Assembly (NCBI RefSeq): GCF_006335015.1
Contig: NZ_VDGT01000003.1
Location: forward strand, 372,001 to 436,000
Direction of reading: 5' to 3'
Length of the DNA stretch: 64,000 bases
Source of the DNA: Streptomyces sedi
Lineage (GTDB): Bacteria; Actinomycetota; Actinomycetes; Streptomycetales; Streptomycetaceae
In this document: one piece after another, positions 44,922 to 53,211 of the stretch
Position numbering within the stretch: position 1 is the stretch's first letter
How the letters are laid out: every line of letters starts with the position of its first letter
Program-made: the position numbers and the translations under genes
The notes under the pieces: model-generated
Told to the model about the DNA's origin: nothing
The model's database searches: none
Seen by the model: only the letters and a program-made list of their open reading frames with translations

Positions 44922-45495
44922 TTCGGGTAACCCCTTTGTCCAACGTCATCGTGAGGGCGGTCGCTCTCCGGTCGGAGCGCGAGCGGGCACCGCGTCCGCC
45001 GCGCGCCCCGCAGTTGGCTGTCGGCGCGGTCGTGGTGCGGACGCCGGGCGCTTCGCACAGGCGCCCAGGTCCCCGGGTGAGGGGTGTACCGCTCGGTTCT
45101 ACCCGATCAGGCGGCGCACCGACGAACACTTTCGCTTTCCGCTGGAAAACTTCTGGTGAGCGCGGGTGGTTGCGGCGCCGCGTCCGTCGGGTGACCGAAT
45201 GACGGGCCTTCCTCGGCGGGGATCGATCACCGCGCCCTCGCGTGACGCATGTCTCAGTGGTCGCGGGGGTGGCGGGAGATGACACGCAAGCGACCATCGA
45301 TGCAGTCGAGTTGTTCAATTCCGATCACCGGTGTTCATTGTCCGTTATCCGATCTTGATCTACCGACCGGTTCCGTTTCGGATTCGGATGGCAAGATGTC
45401 CTGTCACTGAACGCGCGACCGGCGCTCAGGCTGTCGTGACACCCGACGACGCGTGCCCGGCCCCCTCGGTACCCCCGCCCCAGGAGGAACACGCC
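44922..45495. other. 574-bp divergent regulatory gap without a gene
   Basis: This gap lies between the malic enzyme gene and the amino-acid transporter operon. It holds a GGGCGC/GCGCCC hairpin (45046-45066) and an AT-richer segment (45311-45392) that probably carries the transporter promoter. No clean -35/-10 pair, riboswitch or small gene was identified. Confidence 0.5.
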
Positions 45496-46446
45496 ATGAC
45501 CGCTCGCCTCTCCCGTCGCTCACGTCTGGCGGCGGCCGGTGCCGTCGCGGCGGCCGGCGTACTCCTCCTCGGCGCCTGCGGCGACCAGACCGACGACGCC
45601 GAGGGCGGCTCCGGCGGCTCGGAGAGCGGCGGCGGGTCCGGAGAGGGAGAGGCGGCGGGCGAGCTGTTCGACCTGCTGCCGCAGGGCATCCAGGACGCCG
45701 GTGAGATCAAGGTCGGCTCCGACATCGCCTACGCGCCCATCGAGTTCATCGACGAGAACGACGAGATCGCCGGCATCGACCCCGACATCGGCGCCGCGCT
45801 CGGCGAGGTGCTCGGCGTCGACTTCGTCTTCGAGAACGGCACCTTCGACGGCCTGATCCTCGGCCTCAACAACGGCCGCCACGACGTGATCATGTCCGCG
45901 ATGACGGACACCGCCGAGCGCCAGCAGGGCGTCAGCGAGGACGCCGAGGGCGGCGCCGACTTCGTCAACTACTTCCAGGCCGGCTCGGCCCTCCTGGTCG
46001 CCGCGGACAACCCGGAGGGCGTCGAGTCCGTCGACGACCTCTGCGGGCTGAGCGTCGCCGCCCAGCAGGGCACCGCCAACGAGGCCGTGATCGAGGCCGC
46101 GCAGGAGAACTGCGACGAGCCGATCCAGCCGGTGATCAACGAGGTCGACAGCGAGTCGATCACCGCGCTCCAGAACGGCCGCGCCGACGTCGTCATCACC
46201 GACTACCCGGTCGCGCTCTACAACGAGCTGACGGCGGGCGGCGGCGAGCTCTTCACCGTCGTCGGCGAGCAGATCGACGCCGCGCCCTACGGCATCGCCG
46301 TCTCCAAGGAGAACGCCGAGCTGCGCGACGCGCTCCAGGCCGCCGTCCAGGAGATCATCGACAACGGCACCTACGCCGAGGTCCTGGCGGAGTGGAGCGC
46401 CGAGGCCGGCGCCATCGAAGAGGCCACCGTCAACGCCGGCGAGTGA
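45496..46446 (+). CDS. polar amino-acid ABC transporter, substrate-binding lipoprotein
   Basis: The 316-residue lipoprotein starts at ATG 45496 behind AGGAGG. A lipobox LLGAC (Cys about 27) is followed by a Gly/Ser/Glu linker and a family 3 solute-binding domain (KVGSDIAYAPIEFID, DVIMSAMTDT, AQQGTANE). The ligand is probably a polar amino acid such as glutamate, glutamine or cystine. Asp/Glu density is very high. It begins a three-gene operon with the permease and ATPase below, and has the composition of a complete PAAT-family importer. An upstream open frame from 45331 is not supported. Confidence 0.92.
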   Translation: MTARLSRRSRLAAAGAVAAAGVLLLGACGDQTDDAEGGSGGSESGGGSGEGEAAGELFDLLPQGIQDAGEIKVGSDIAYAPIEFIDENDEIAGIDPDIGAALGEVLGVDFVFENGTFDGLILGLNNGRHDVIMSAMTDTAERQQGVSEDAEGGADFVNYFQAGSALLVAADNPEGVESVDDLCGLSVAAQQGTANEAVIEAAQENCDEPIQPVINEVDSESITALQNGRADVVITDYPVALYNELTAGGGELFTVVGEQIDAAPYGIAVSKENAELRDALQAAVQEIIDNGTYAEVLAEWSAEAGAIEEATVNAGE

Positions 46447-46477
46447 CCGCGACCGACAGCCAGCGAGGGCGATCCCC

Positions 46478-47458
46478 GTGTCAGATTCGCACGACAGCCT
46501 GTCCAAGAAGCCGGCGGACGAGCCCGGTTCGGGCGGTGGTGACGTGAGGGAGCGGGTGCCACCCGAGGCCATCCGCGCCGTTCCGGTGCGCCACTGGGGC
46601 CGCTGGATCGGTGTGGCGGTGGTGTTCGCGCTGCTCGCCGCGCTCTTCCAGGCGTTCCGCGGCGCCGACATCAACTGGGACGTGGTGGGGGAGTTCCTCA
46701 CCTACGACACCATCATCGAGGGCGCCGGCAAGACGCTGTGGATCACGCTGCTGTCGATGCTGCTCGGCGTCGTCCTCGGCGTGATCCTGGCGATCATGCG
46801 CCTCTCCGGCAACCCGGTGCTCTCCGGCGTGGCCTGGGGCTACATCTGGTTCTTCCGCGGCACCCCCGTGCTGGTGCAGCTCTTCCTCTGGTACAACCTG
46901 TCGTTCGTCTTCGAGACCGTGAACTTCGGTTTCTACAAGGACGAGATGAACGACTTCATGACGCCGTTCCTCGCCGCCCTGCTGGGACTCGGGCTCAACG
47001 AGGCCGCGTACATGGCGGAGATCGCCAGGGCCGGCATCCAGTCCGTGGACCGCGGCCAGACCGAGGCCGCCCACGCGCTGGGCATGAACAACGGCAAGAC
47101 GATGCGGCGGATCGTGCTGCCGCAGGCGATGCGGGTGATCATCCCGCCCACCGGCAACGAGTTCATCAACATGCTGAAGACCTCGTCGCTGGTCTACGCG
47201 ATCCAATACACCGAGCTGTTCCGGGCCGGCAACACGATCAGCACGCGAAACCTCGCGGTCATGGAGATGCTGATCGTCGTCACGGTCTGGTATCTGATCC
47301 TGACCACGGTGTTCAGCATCGGTCAGTACTACCTGGAGCGGTACTTCGCCAGGGGCAACGAACGGGTGCGGCCCCCCACCCCGCTCCAGCGGGCCCGCGC
47401 GAGGCTGACCGGCCCGCGTCGACAGCGTGCGGGCCGCGGCCCGGCCGGAGGGGTGTGA
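46478..47458 (+). CDS. polar amino-acid ABC transporter permease
   Basis: The 326-residue permease starts at GTG 46478, 31 bp after the binding protein. Residues 1-40 are a charged cytosolic segment, followed by five to six helices and the HisM/GlnP signature [31 protein letters not shown] (EAA-type loop, split across about 190-220). Only one permease gene is present, so it probably forms a homodimer. An Arg/Gly-rich C-terminal tail (about 25 residues) is not part of the membrane domain. Confidence 0.92.
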   Translation: MSDSHDSLSKKPADEPGSGGGDVRERVPPEAIRAVPVRHWGRWIGVAVVFALLAALFQAFRGADINWDVVGEFLTYDTIIEGAGKTLWITLLSMLLGVVLGVILAIMRLSGNPVLSGVAWGYIWFFRGTPVLVQLFLWYNLSFVFETVNFGFYKDEMNDFMTPFLAALLGLGLNEAAYMAEIARAGIQSVDRGQTEAAHALGMNNGKTMRRIVLPQAMRVIIPPTGNEFINMLKTSSLVYAIQYTELFRAGNTISTRNLAVMEMLIVVTVWYLILTTVFSIGQYYLERYFARGNERVRPPTPLQRARARLTGPRRQRAGRGPAGGV

Positions 47459-47462
47459 GCCG

Positions 47463-48245
47463 ATGGGCACGACGACGAACTCCTCGTCCCCGATGGTCAA
47501 GGCCGAGCAGGTCCACAAGAACTTCGGGCCCGTGCAGGTGCTCAGGGGCATCGACCTGGAGGTCAGTCCCGGCGAGGTCTGCTGCGTGGTGGGGCCCTCG
47601 GGCTCCGGTAAGTCCACGCTGCTGCGCTGCGTCAACCACCTGGAGAAGATCAACGCCGGCCGGCTCTGGGTCGACGGCGAACTGGTCGGCTACCGCCAGC
47701 GGGGCGACAAGCTCTACGAGATGCGCGAACGCGAGGTCGCGGCCCAGCGGCGCGACATCGGGATGGTCTTCCAGCGCTTCAACCTCTTTCCCCACATGAC
47801 GGCGACGGAGAACGTCATGGAGGCGCCCGTCCAGGTCAAGGGCGTGCGGCGGGCGGATGCCAGAAAGCGCGCCGAGCAGTTGCTGGAACGCGTCGGGCTC
47901 GCCGACCGGATGGCCAGCTACCCCTCGCAGCTCTCCGGCGGCCAGCAGCAACGGGTCGCGATCGCGCGGGCGTTGGCGATGGACCCCAAGCTGATGCTTT
48001 TCGACGAGCCGACCTCCGCGCTCGACCCCGAGCTGGTCGGCGAGGTGCTCGACGTGATGCGGGCGCTGGCCGAGGACGGCATGACCATGATCGTGGTCAC
48101 CCACGAGATGGGCTTCGCCAGGGAGGTCGGCGACACCCTCGTCTTCATGGACGACGGCATGGTGGTCGAGGCCGGCGACCCGCGCGAGGTGCTGGCCAAC
48201 CCGCGGCAGGAACGCACCAGGGCGTTCCTCTCCAAGGTGCTCTGA
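47463..48245 (+). CDS. polar amino-acid ABC transporter ATP-binding protein
   Basis: The 260-residue ATPase starts at ATG 47463, four bases after the permease stop. Walker A is GPSGSGKST, signature LSGGQQQR, Walker B LMLFDEP, and H-loop VTHE. A GlnQ/GltL-type insert ([14 protein letters not shown]) is present. It powers the importer formed by the two preceding genes. The operon appears to end here, before a repeat-containing 144-bp gap. Confidence 0.94.
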   Translation: MGTTTNSSSPMVKAEQVHKNFGPVQVLRGIDLEVSPGEVCCVVGPSGSGKSTLLRCVNHLEKINAGRLWVDGELVGYRQRGDKLYEMREREVAAQRRDIGMVFQRFNLFPHMTATENVMEAPVQVKGVRRADARKRAEQLLERVGLADRMASYPSQLSGGQQQRVAIARALAMDPKLMLFDEPTSALDPELVGEVLDVMRALAEDGMTMIVVTHEMGFAREVGDTLVFMDDGMVVEAGDPREVLANPRQERTRAFLSKVL

Positions 48246-48272
48246 ACGCGCGGCTCCTCGTCGACCGCGCGC

Positions 48273-48331
48273 CGTTCCTGAAACGGACGTGTCTCGTCGT
48301 TCCTGAAACGTGCCGCGTCGTTCCTGAAACG
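48273..48331. repeat. three direct repeats CGTTCCTGAAACG
   Basis: Identical 13-bp copies lie at 48273-48285, 48298-48310 and 48319-48331 (25 and 21 bp apart). Each has CGTT/AACG arms and is close to a palindrome. They lie between the 3' end of the ABC operon and the 3' end of the convergent GNAT gene, so a promoter role is not obvious. Confidence 0.85.
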
Positions 48332-48389
48332 TGGCGCGTGGCGCACGTTGCGCGGGTCGCGCCCCCGCGGGGCGCGGCCCGGCGGCGGG

Positions 48390-48929
48390 TCAGCCCAGCG
48401 GGGTCGTCCACGCCGCCAGCGCGGCGCCGTCCCGCGGGGTCAACTCCCCGGCCTTGCCCCAGCCCAGCGAGGGCAGCGCGCTCTGCGCGGGCCCGTCGCC
48501 CGCCTCCACCAGGAGCAGCGCCGCCGAGGCCGAGACACGGGAGAGCAGCTCGCGCTGGAGCCGTCCCGCGAGCCCCTCGCCGCGCCGCCTCGGGTGCACC
48601 AGCAGCTCGGTGACCACGAAGATCCGGCGGTGCTCGGCCAGGGTCGGCAGCGCCTCCGGGCGCTGCCGGAACCGGTCCCACCAGCCGTCCTCCCGCTCCG
48701 CGAGAAAGCCGTAGGCGCAGCCGACGGGCTCCGGGTCGCCGGCCAGCATCAGGTCGAACTCCGGCCGCTGGACGTCGTGGTCGACGAAGCGCCGCAGAAA
48801 ACCGGCGCGGTCGGGCGGTGCGGCGTCGGGCGACGGATCGCGGTGGGCGGCGGCGTACAGATCCGCGATGTGGTCGCGTTCCGTCTCGGCCTGCCACCGA
48901 CTCAACCGGCGCAGAAACAACGTGCCCAT
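48390..48929 (-). CDS. GNAT family N-acetyltransferase
   Basis: The 179-residue start at ATG 48929 (RBS GGGGACC) matches the domain. A longer frame begins in non-homologous DNA. GNAT features are a beta strand [22 protein letters not shown] (acetyl-CoA pyrophosphate loop R/Q-x-x-G-x-G/A variant RRRGEGLAG) and a C-terminal [18 protein letters not shown] strand. The substrate is unknown. It is convergent to the ABC transporter operon. Confidence 0.82.
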   Translation of the reverse strand: MGTLFLRRLSRWQAETERDHIADLYAAAHRDPSPDAAPPDRAGFLRRFVDHDVQRPEFDLMLAGDPEPVGCAYGFLAEREDGWWDRFRQRPEALPTLAEHRRIFVVTELLVHPRRRGEGLAGRLQRELLSRVSASAALLLVEAGDGPAQSALPSLGWGKAGELTPRDGAALAAWTTPLG

Positions 48930-49159
48930 CTCGGTCCCCCTGATTCTCCCCGGGCCACAGAAGTCCCCGGGGCCCATGGAGTCAACGCAGGGTTGACGCG
49001 TGAACGGCCCCCGCGTGCGCGGGCGCACGGAGGGGGACCGGAAAGCCACCGGAAGGCACCATCTTCCCACCGTACGGCGGCGACGGGAACGGCGACCGCG
49101 CCCGTCGACCCCGTGCGCGACGGGGCGTGTGGGGGCTGGTCCCCCGCGCGTGCGGCGGC

Positions 49160-49165
49160 TAGCGT
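49160..49165 (+). promoter_or_regulatory. -10 element for a leaderless MDR oxidoreductase transcript
   Basis: TAGCGT ends 6 bp before ATG 49172, with no Shine-Dalgarno sequence. Confidence 0.55.
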
Positions 49166-49171
49166 GCGGGC

Positions 49172-50134
49172 ATGTTCGCCGCCTATGCCGCCGACTTCGA
49201 CGCCGACCGACCGCTGAACGCGCTGCGGCTGGGGGAGCTGCCCCGCCCGGAGGCGCGGGAGCACTGGGCGGTGGTGCGGGTGGCAGCCGCCTCCGTCAAC
49301 CACCACGACCTGTGGACGCTGCGGGGCGTCGGCCTCCGGCGGGAGGCGCTGCCGATGATCCTCGGCTGCGACGCCGCGGGAGTCGACGAGGACGGCAACG
49401 AGGTCGTGGTGCACTCGGTGATCGGCGCCAACGGTCACGGCGTCGGGCCCGGCGAACGCCGCTCGCTGCTCTCCGAGCACTACCAGGGGACGCTGGCCGA
49501 GTATGTCGCCGTGCCCCGGTGGAACCTGCTGCCCAAGCCGCCCGAGCTGACCTTCGCCGAGGCGGCCTGTCTGCCGACCGCCTGGCTGACCGCGTACCGG
49601 ATGCTCTTCACCCGCGCCGCCGTGCGCCCCGGCGACAGCGTGCTGGTGCAGGGCGCCGGCGGGGGAGTGGCCACGGCCGCCGTGATCCTGGGCGCGGCGG
49701 CCGGGCTGCGGATGCTGGTCACCAGCCGCGATCCGGCGAAGCGGGAGCGGGCGTTGGCGCTGGGCGCCGAGGCCGCCCTGGCACCGGACGAACGCCCGCC
49801 GCACCGGGTGGACGCGGTGCTGGAGACGGTGGGCGCCGCCACCTGGCGCCACTCGGTGCGCGCGCTGCGACCGGGCGGAACGCTGGTGATCTGCGGCGCG
49901 ACCTCGGGGCAGTCGCTGCCCGAGGCCGAGCTGAACCGCGTCTTCTTTCTCGAACTGCGGGTCGTCGGCTCCACGATGGGCGACCGGGACGAGCTGGCCG
50001 GCCTGCTGAACTTCTGCCGGGCCAAGGGCGTCAGGCCGCTGATCGACTCCACGCTTCCGCTGGACCGCGCGGACGAGGCGCTGGCCCGGATGGAACGGGG
50101 CGAGCTCTTCGGGAAGCTGGTCCTCACCGTCTGA
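49172..50134 (+). CDS. zinc-type alcohol dehydrogenase-like / quinone oxidoreductase (MDR family)
   Basis: The 320-residue medium-chain reductase has an N-terminal GroES-like domain (ASVNHHDLWTLRG, GCDAAGVDEDG) and a Rossmann fold VLVQGAGGGVATAAVILG. The structural zinc Cys cluster of true alcohol dehydrogenases is absent, so it is closer to quinone oxidoreductase or enoyl reductase types that use NADPH. A catalytic-zinc Cys is replaced (NHHDL). No linked gene indicates the substrate. Confidence 0.88.
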   Translation: MFAAYAADFDADRPLNALRLGELPRPEAREHWAVVRVAAASVNHHDLWTLRGVGLRREALPMILGCDAAGVDEDGNEVVVHSVIGANGHGVGPGERRSLLSEHYQGTLAEYVAVPRWNLLPKPPELTFAEAACLPTAWLTAYRMLFTRAAVRPGDSVLVQGAGGGVATAAVILGAAAGLRMLVTSRDPAKRERALALGAEAALAPDERPPHRVDAVLETVGAATWRHSVRALRPGGTLVICGATSGQSLPEAELNRVFFLELRVVGSTMGDRDELAGLLNFCRAKGVRPLIDSTLPLDRADEALARMERGELFGKLVLTV

Positions 50135-50270
50135 CCCCTCCTCCCCGTCCGGCCCGTCCGCCGCCCCGCCGTTACCCCGCGCCCGGCGCCCGGACGCGGG
50201 GCGACGCCGCACGCCGTGTCCGTATAGGCTGGAAGGGCCTGGTCGGGGGGGAAAGCGGTCCCGTTCGTCG

Positions 50271-51248
50271 CTAGCCGTGCGGGGAGCGCAGCATGGCGGC
50301 CAGATGGGCGGAGGCTATCGACAGATGGCGCCGCGCCTCGCGGAGCTGGTCCTGACTGACCCCGTGGTCCCTGGCCGCGTCCCGCACATCGTCCCGGAAA
50401 CGGTCCAGCAGCCGCTCCAACTCCCGCGCGGGATCGCTGACGTGCTCCTCTCCTCCCTCGGCTCCCCCGTCGGCCGAGCGCTCCTCGGCCTCCGGCGGCT
50501 CGGCGGACCAGCCCCCTTCGGGGGCCCAGGTGGCGCGTGGCTCGCCGGGGCTCTTCCAGCCGGAGAACTCGGCGCTCAGCCCGTCGAGCCCGGCCCGCAC
50601 CGCGCCCTGCCAGTCGCCCGCGGTGGCGCGGGAACGCACCCGTTCCTGGATGCGGTGGGCCGCCCGCTCGAAGTGCTCCTGGCCGACATGCCCCGGCCAC
50701 TCCGCTCCGCGCGAAGCTCCGCTCGAAGTCCCGGACTCCCTGCCCTCGGAGTCCCTGTCCCCGCGTGTCTCCCCGGGGGCCTCCCCGGCACCCGTCGTCG
50801 CGCCGGCGCCGGCCCGCGAGCGGCCCGCGCGGCTCCGCCGCCCCGCGGTGGCGGACTCCTCGGCGCCGGCCCGACCGACGTCGAACCGCAACTCGCGCAC
50901 CGAGTCGCTGACGTCCGCCCTGAGGCCGGCGGCCAGGGCGGTCAGGGAGTCCCGCAGCTCGCGCTCCAGCGCCGTCAACTCCTCGGTGCGGCCGGCCAGC
51001 TCGCGCTCGCCCTCGGGGGTCAGCGAGTAGACCTTCCGCCCGCCCTCCTCGGTGTGGCTGACCAGCCCCTCGGAGGCCAGCTTGGCCAGCCGGGGGTAGA
51101 CCGTGCCGGCCGAGGGCGCGTAGAGGCCCTGGAAGCGCTCCTCCAGCAGCCGGATGACCTCGTAGCCGTGGCGGGGCGACTCCGCGAGCAGCTTGAGGAG
51201 ATAGAGCCGGAGCCGACCATGGCCGAAGACGGGGGGCATCTCAGACAT
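50271..51248 (-). CDS. PadR-family transcriptional regulator with long C-terminal extension
   Basis: The 325-residue protein starts at ATG 51248, overlapping the upstream DUF4097 gene by 8 bp. Residues 8-90 are the PadR winged helix (LLKLLAESPRHGYEVIRLLEERFQGLY, GTVYPRLAKLASEGLV). About 95-150 is a coiled dimerisation region. A 90-residue Ser/Gly/Glu-rich disordered insert follows, then a C-terminal helical segment (LERLLDRFRDDVRDAARDHG). The extension is much longer than in PadR proper (about 110-180 residues). Two palindromes upstream of the operon suggest autoregulation. Confidence 0.9.
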   Translation of the reverse strand: MSEMPPVFGHGRLRLYLLKLLAESPRHGYEVIRLLEERFQGLYAPSAGTVYPRLAKLASEGLVSHTEEGGRKVYSLTPEGERELAGRTEELTALERELRDSLTALAAGLRADVSDSVRELRFDVGRAGAEESATAGRRSRAGRSRAGAGATTGAGEAPGETRGDRDSEGRESGTSSGASRGAEWPGHVGQEHFERAAHRIQERVRSRATAGDWQGAVRAGLDGLSAEFSGWKSPGEPRATWAPEGGWSAEPPEAEERSADGGAEGGEEHVSDPARELERLLDRFRDDVRDAARDHGVSQDQLREARRHLSIASAHLAAMLRSPHG

Positions 51249-52104
51249 CCTTACGCAGGGAGGAGGGGGCGGAAGGCTCGGTCGCGACGCCGGGGTGGCG
51301 CAGCAGCGTGATCCCTCCCGAGAGGGAGGTCAGACTGACCGAGCCGGCCCCCGAACCGATCCGGCCGGAGAGCGATCTGGCACCCCAGGGCCCGACCACC
51401 CGCGGCCCGGGCAGGGAACAGGTGACCGCGCCGCTCAGGGTGCTGCCGGTGACCGTGGCGCCCGGCTGCTCGGGGAGCCGCAGCGCTATCCGCCCCGACA
51501 TGGTGCTGAGCCTGATGTCGGGTGGGGCGGTGGGGCTGGCGTGCTCCACCAGCAACTCGCCGCTGACCGTGTCCGCGTGGACCGAGGGGCCGGTGCCGTC
51601 GACGACGGCCAGCGAGCCGGAGACCGACTGGGCGCGCAGCGGGCCGCGCAGCCCCAGCGACTCGACGGCGCCCGAGACCGTGTCGACGCTGACCCGGCCG
51701 GAGAGCCCGACCAGGGTCGTCTCCCCGCTGAGGGTGCTCACCGAGACGGGGCCGGTCAGACCGCCGACGGTCACGTCCGCGCTCACGGAGCCCACGGTCA
51801 GCCGGCAACCCCTGGGCAGGGAGAGGGAGACCACCGCTGCCCGGCGCCCCCGCCGGTGCGCCAGCCAGGGCAGGAAGCCCTGCCACGGAAGGTCGTGGTA
51901 CCCCACCACCAACCGCTCACCGTCGAGCCTGACCAGCAACGGCGGGCCGGAGACGGCGTCGACCTCGATCCGGGCGACCGGCTCGTCCGTGCCGACCACG
52001 TTGAACGCGCCGCCCATGACCCGCAGCTCCACCTCCGTGACCGGGTCCTCGGTGAAGGAGAGCGTCCTCGACTCGGCGATGGACCACTCGTCGTTCCGCG
52101 CCAT
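51241..52104 (-). CDS. DUF4097 beta-strand repeat protein
   Basis: The 287-residue protein starts at ATG 52104. It is a right-handed beta-helix-like repeat protein with recurring S-x-S-G and T-x-SG-x-(V/I) turns (VSTLSG, VDTVSG, AQSVSG, ADTVSG, LSTMSG, TGSTLSG). No signal peptide or membrane helix is visible. DUF4097 genes are commonly paired with PadR regulators and are thought to act in envelope-stress or regulatory circuits, but the activity is unknown. It overlaps padR by 8 bp and shares its promoter, where two CGATATATCG palindromes lie. Confidence 0.88.
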   Translation of the reverse strand: MARNDEWSIAESRTLSFTEDPVTEVELRVMGGAFNVVGTDEPVARIEVDAVSGPPLLVRLDGERLVVGYHDLPWQGFLPWLAHRRGRRAAVVSLSLPRGCRLTVGSVSADVTVGGLTGPVSVSTLSGETTLVGLSGRVSVDTVSGAVESLGLRGPLRAQSVSGSLAVVDGTGPSVHADTVSGELLVEHASPTAPPDIRLSTMSGRIALRLPEQPGATVTGSTLSGAVTCSLPGPRVVGPWGARSLSGRIGSGAGSVSLTSLSGGITLLRHPGVATEPSAPSSLRKDV

Positions 52105-52143
52105 CGCGCCTCCCCGCCTCGGTCCGGCCCGTCCGCGACGGGC

Positions 52144-52177
52144 CGATATATCGCATTCCCCTAAAGACGATATATCG
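52144..52177 (-). promoter_or_regulatory. paired PadR operator palindromes CGATATATCG
   Basis: Two identical 10-bp palindromes lie at 52144-52153 and 52168-52177, 24 bp centre to centre, 40 bp upstream of the DUF4097 start. ATAT-containing palindromes are the usual PadR operator type, and they stand out in GC-rich DNA. Confidence 0.82.
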
Positions 52178-52327
52178 CGTGTGGAGGGCGTCAAGGGGTG
52201 GGTCCGCTTTCCGGGCCTTCGGCGGGGGCGGATGGTTGCGCGCGCCTGGCGTGTGCGCCGGGCGCACACCACGGGCAGCCGTGTCGTCCCTCCGCCCGCC
52301 CCCTTCCCGTGCTCCCGTTCGGGGCGA

Positions 52328-52507
52328 CTACTCGTCGTCCTCGTCGTCCAGTCGCGCGAGCCAGGTGGCCAGCCGCTCCACCGGTACCTCGAAGTCCGGG
52401 TTGAGGTCGACGAAGGTCCGCAGCTGCTCGGCGAGCCAGTCGAAGGTGACCTCCTCGCCGCCGCGCCGCTGGGCGAGTTCCTCGATGCCTCGGTCGGTGA
52501 AGTACAC
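52328..52507 (-). CDS. small DUF6104-family protein
   Basis: A 59-residue protein starts at GTG 52507 (VYFTDRGIEEL) and ends at TAG 52328-52330. It contains the family pattern VTFDWLAEQLRTFVDLNPDFE and ends in an acidic DDEDDE tail. Such proteins are highly conserved in Streptomyces and have no assigned function. It is easily missed because it is shorter than the usual gene-calling limit and lies inside longer shadow frames. The 284-bp gap after it holds only the Trypco1 promoter region. Confidence 0.8.
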   Translation of the reverse strand: MYFTDRGIEELAQRRGGEEVTFDWLAEQLRTFVDLNPDFEVPVERLATWLARLDDEDDE

Positions 52508-52791
52508 GTCGTGCTCCCGCTGATGGGTTCCGTCGGGTGAGCGGGCGGGGCCCGCCGGGGGAAAGTCTGCGACACGTGGCCGGGTCGGGGCGAGCGGGGT
52601 CTTCCTCTCCCGGGCCGGCGGCCCTGGCGCCGGAGCGGTTCCCCGGCTGCCCGCTTGCCGACCGGCCCGCCTCCCGGCCGGTCCGCGGCTCGCGCCCCGC
52701 GGGGGCCGGCGGCGGTGGGCGGTCGCTCAGGATAGGCAACTGTCGGTGGCGGCCGGTAACCTGCCGGCACACGAAGTGACGGGGGGTCAGC

Positions 52792-53211
52792 ATGAGCGGC
52801 GAGGTCACCAGGGTCACACTCCCGGACGGGACTTCGGTCTGGGCCAGGATCTCCCCGGGCCCGGGGGCGGGCGCCGGTGGCGAGTCGGCGGTCGTTCCCG
52901 AGCAGCAGCCGCGCGGCGGCTATGTCGACACGGGCTATGTCGACACCGGCTTCGCCCAGCGCGCGGCGGCGCAGGCGGCGGCGCAGATGGACAGTCTGCG
53001 CGACTTGATCGGCGGGGTCGCCGCCTCCGTCTCCGACGGGCTGCGGGACGCGGCGCCCGACGAGGTCAGCGTCAGCTTCGGCATCGAACTGACGGCCAAG
53101 GCCGGTCGGATCGTAGGACTGCTGGCCGAGGGGGAGGCCAAGGGGGCCCTCACGGTCACCCTCACCTGGCGCGGCGCGCCCCCGCAGCCGCCCGGCCGGG
53201 ACACCACATGA
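52792..53211 (+). CDS. Trypco1 (trypsin-co-occurring domain 1) / CU044_2847-family protein
   Basis: The 139-residue protein starts at ATG 52792 (GGGGGG RBS). A Gly/Ala linker (about 20-45) with YVDTGYVDTG is followed by a compact beta domain (VSVSFGIELTAKAGRIVGLLAEGEAKGALTVTLTW split across 90-125). Trypco1 proteins are encoded beside trypsin-like proteases in bacterial conflict systems and are inferred to sense or regulate them. Here the stop codon overlaps the protease start (ATGA), so the pair is translationally coupled. A TAACCT -10 candidate at 52757-52762 precedes it. Confidence 0.85.
   Translation: MSGEVTRVTLPDGTSVWARISPGPGAGAGGESAVVPEQQPRGGYVDTGYVDTGFAQRAAAQAAAQMDSLRDLIGGVAASVSDGLRDAAPDEVSVSFGIELTAKAGRIVGLLAEGEAKGALTVTLTWRGAPPQPPGRDTT

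Noticed and set aside
48273..48331. possible CRISPR-like array
   Set aside because: Only three 13-bp repeats with 8-12 bp spacers and no cas genes; too short.
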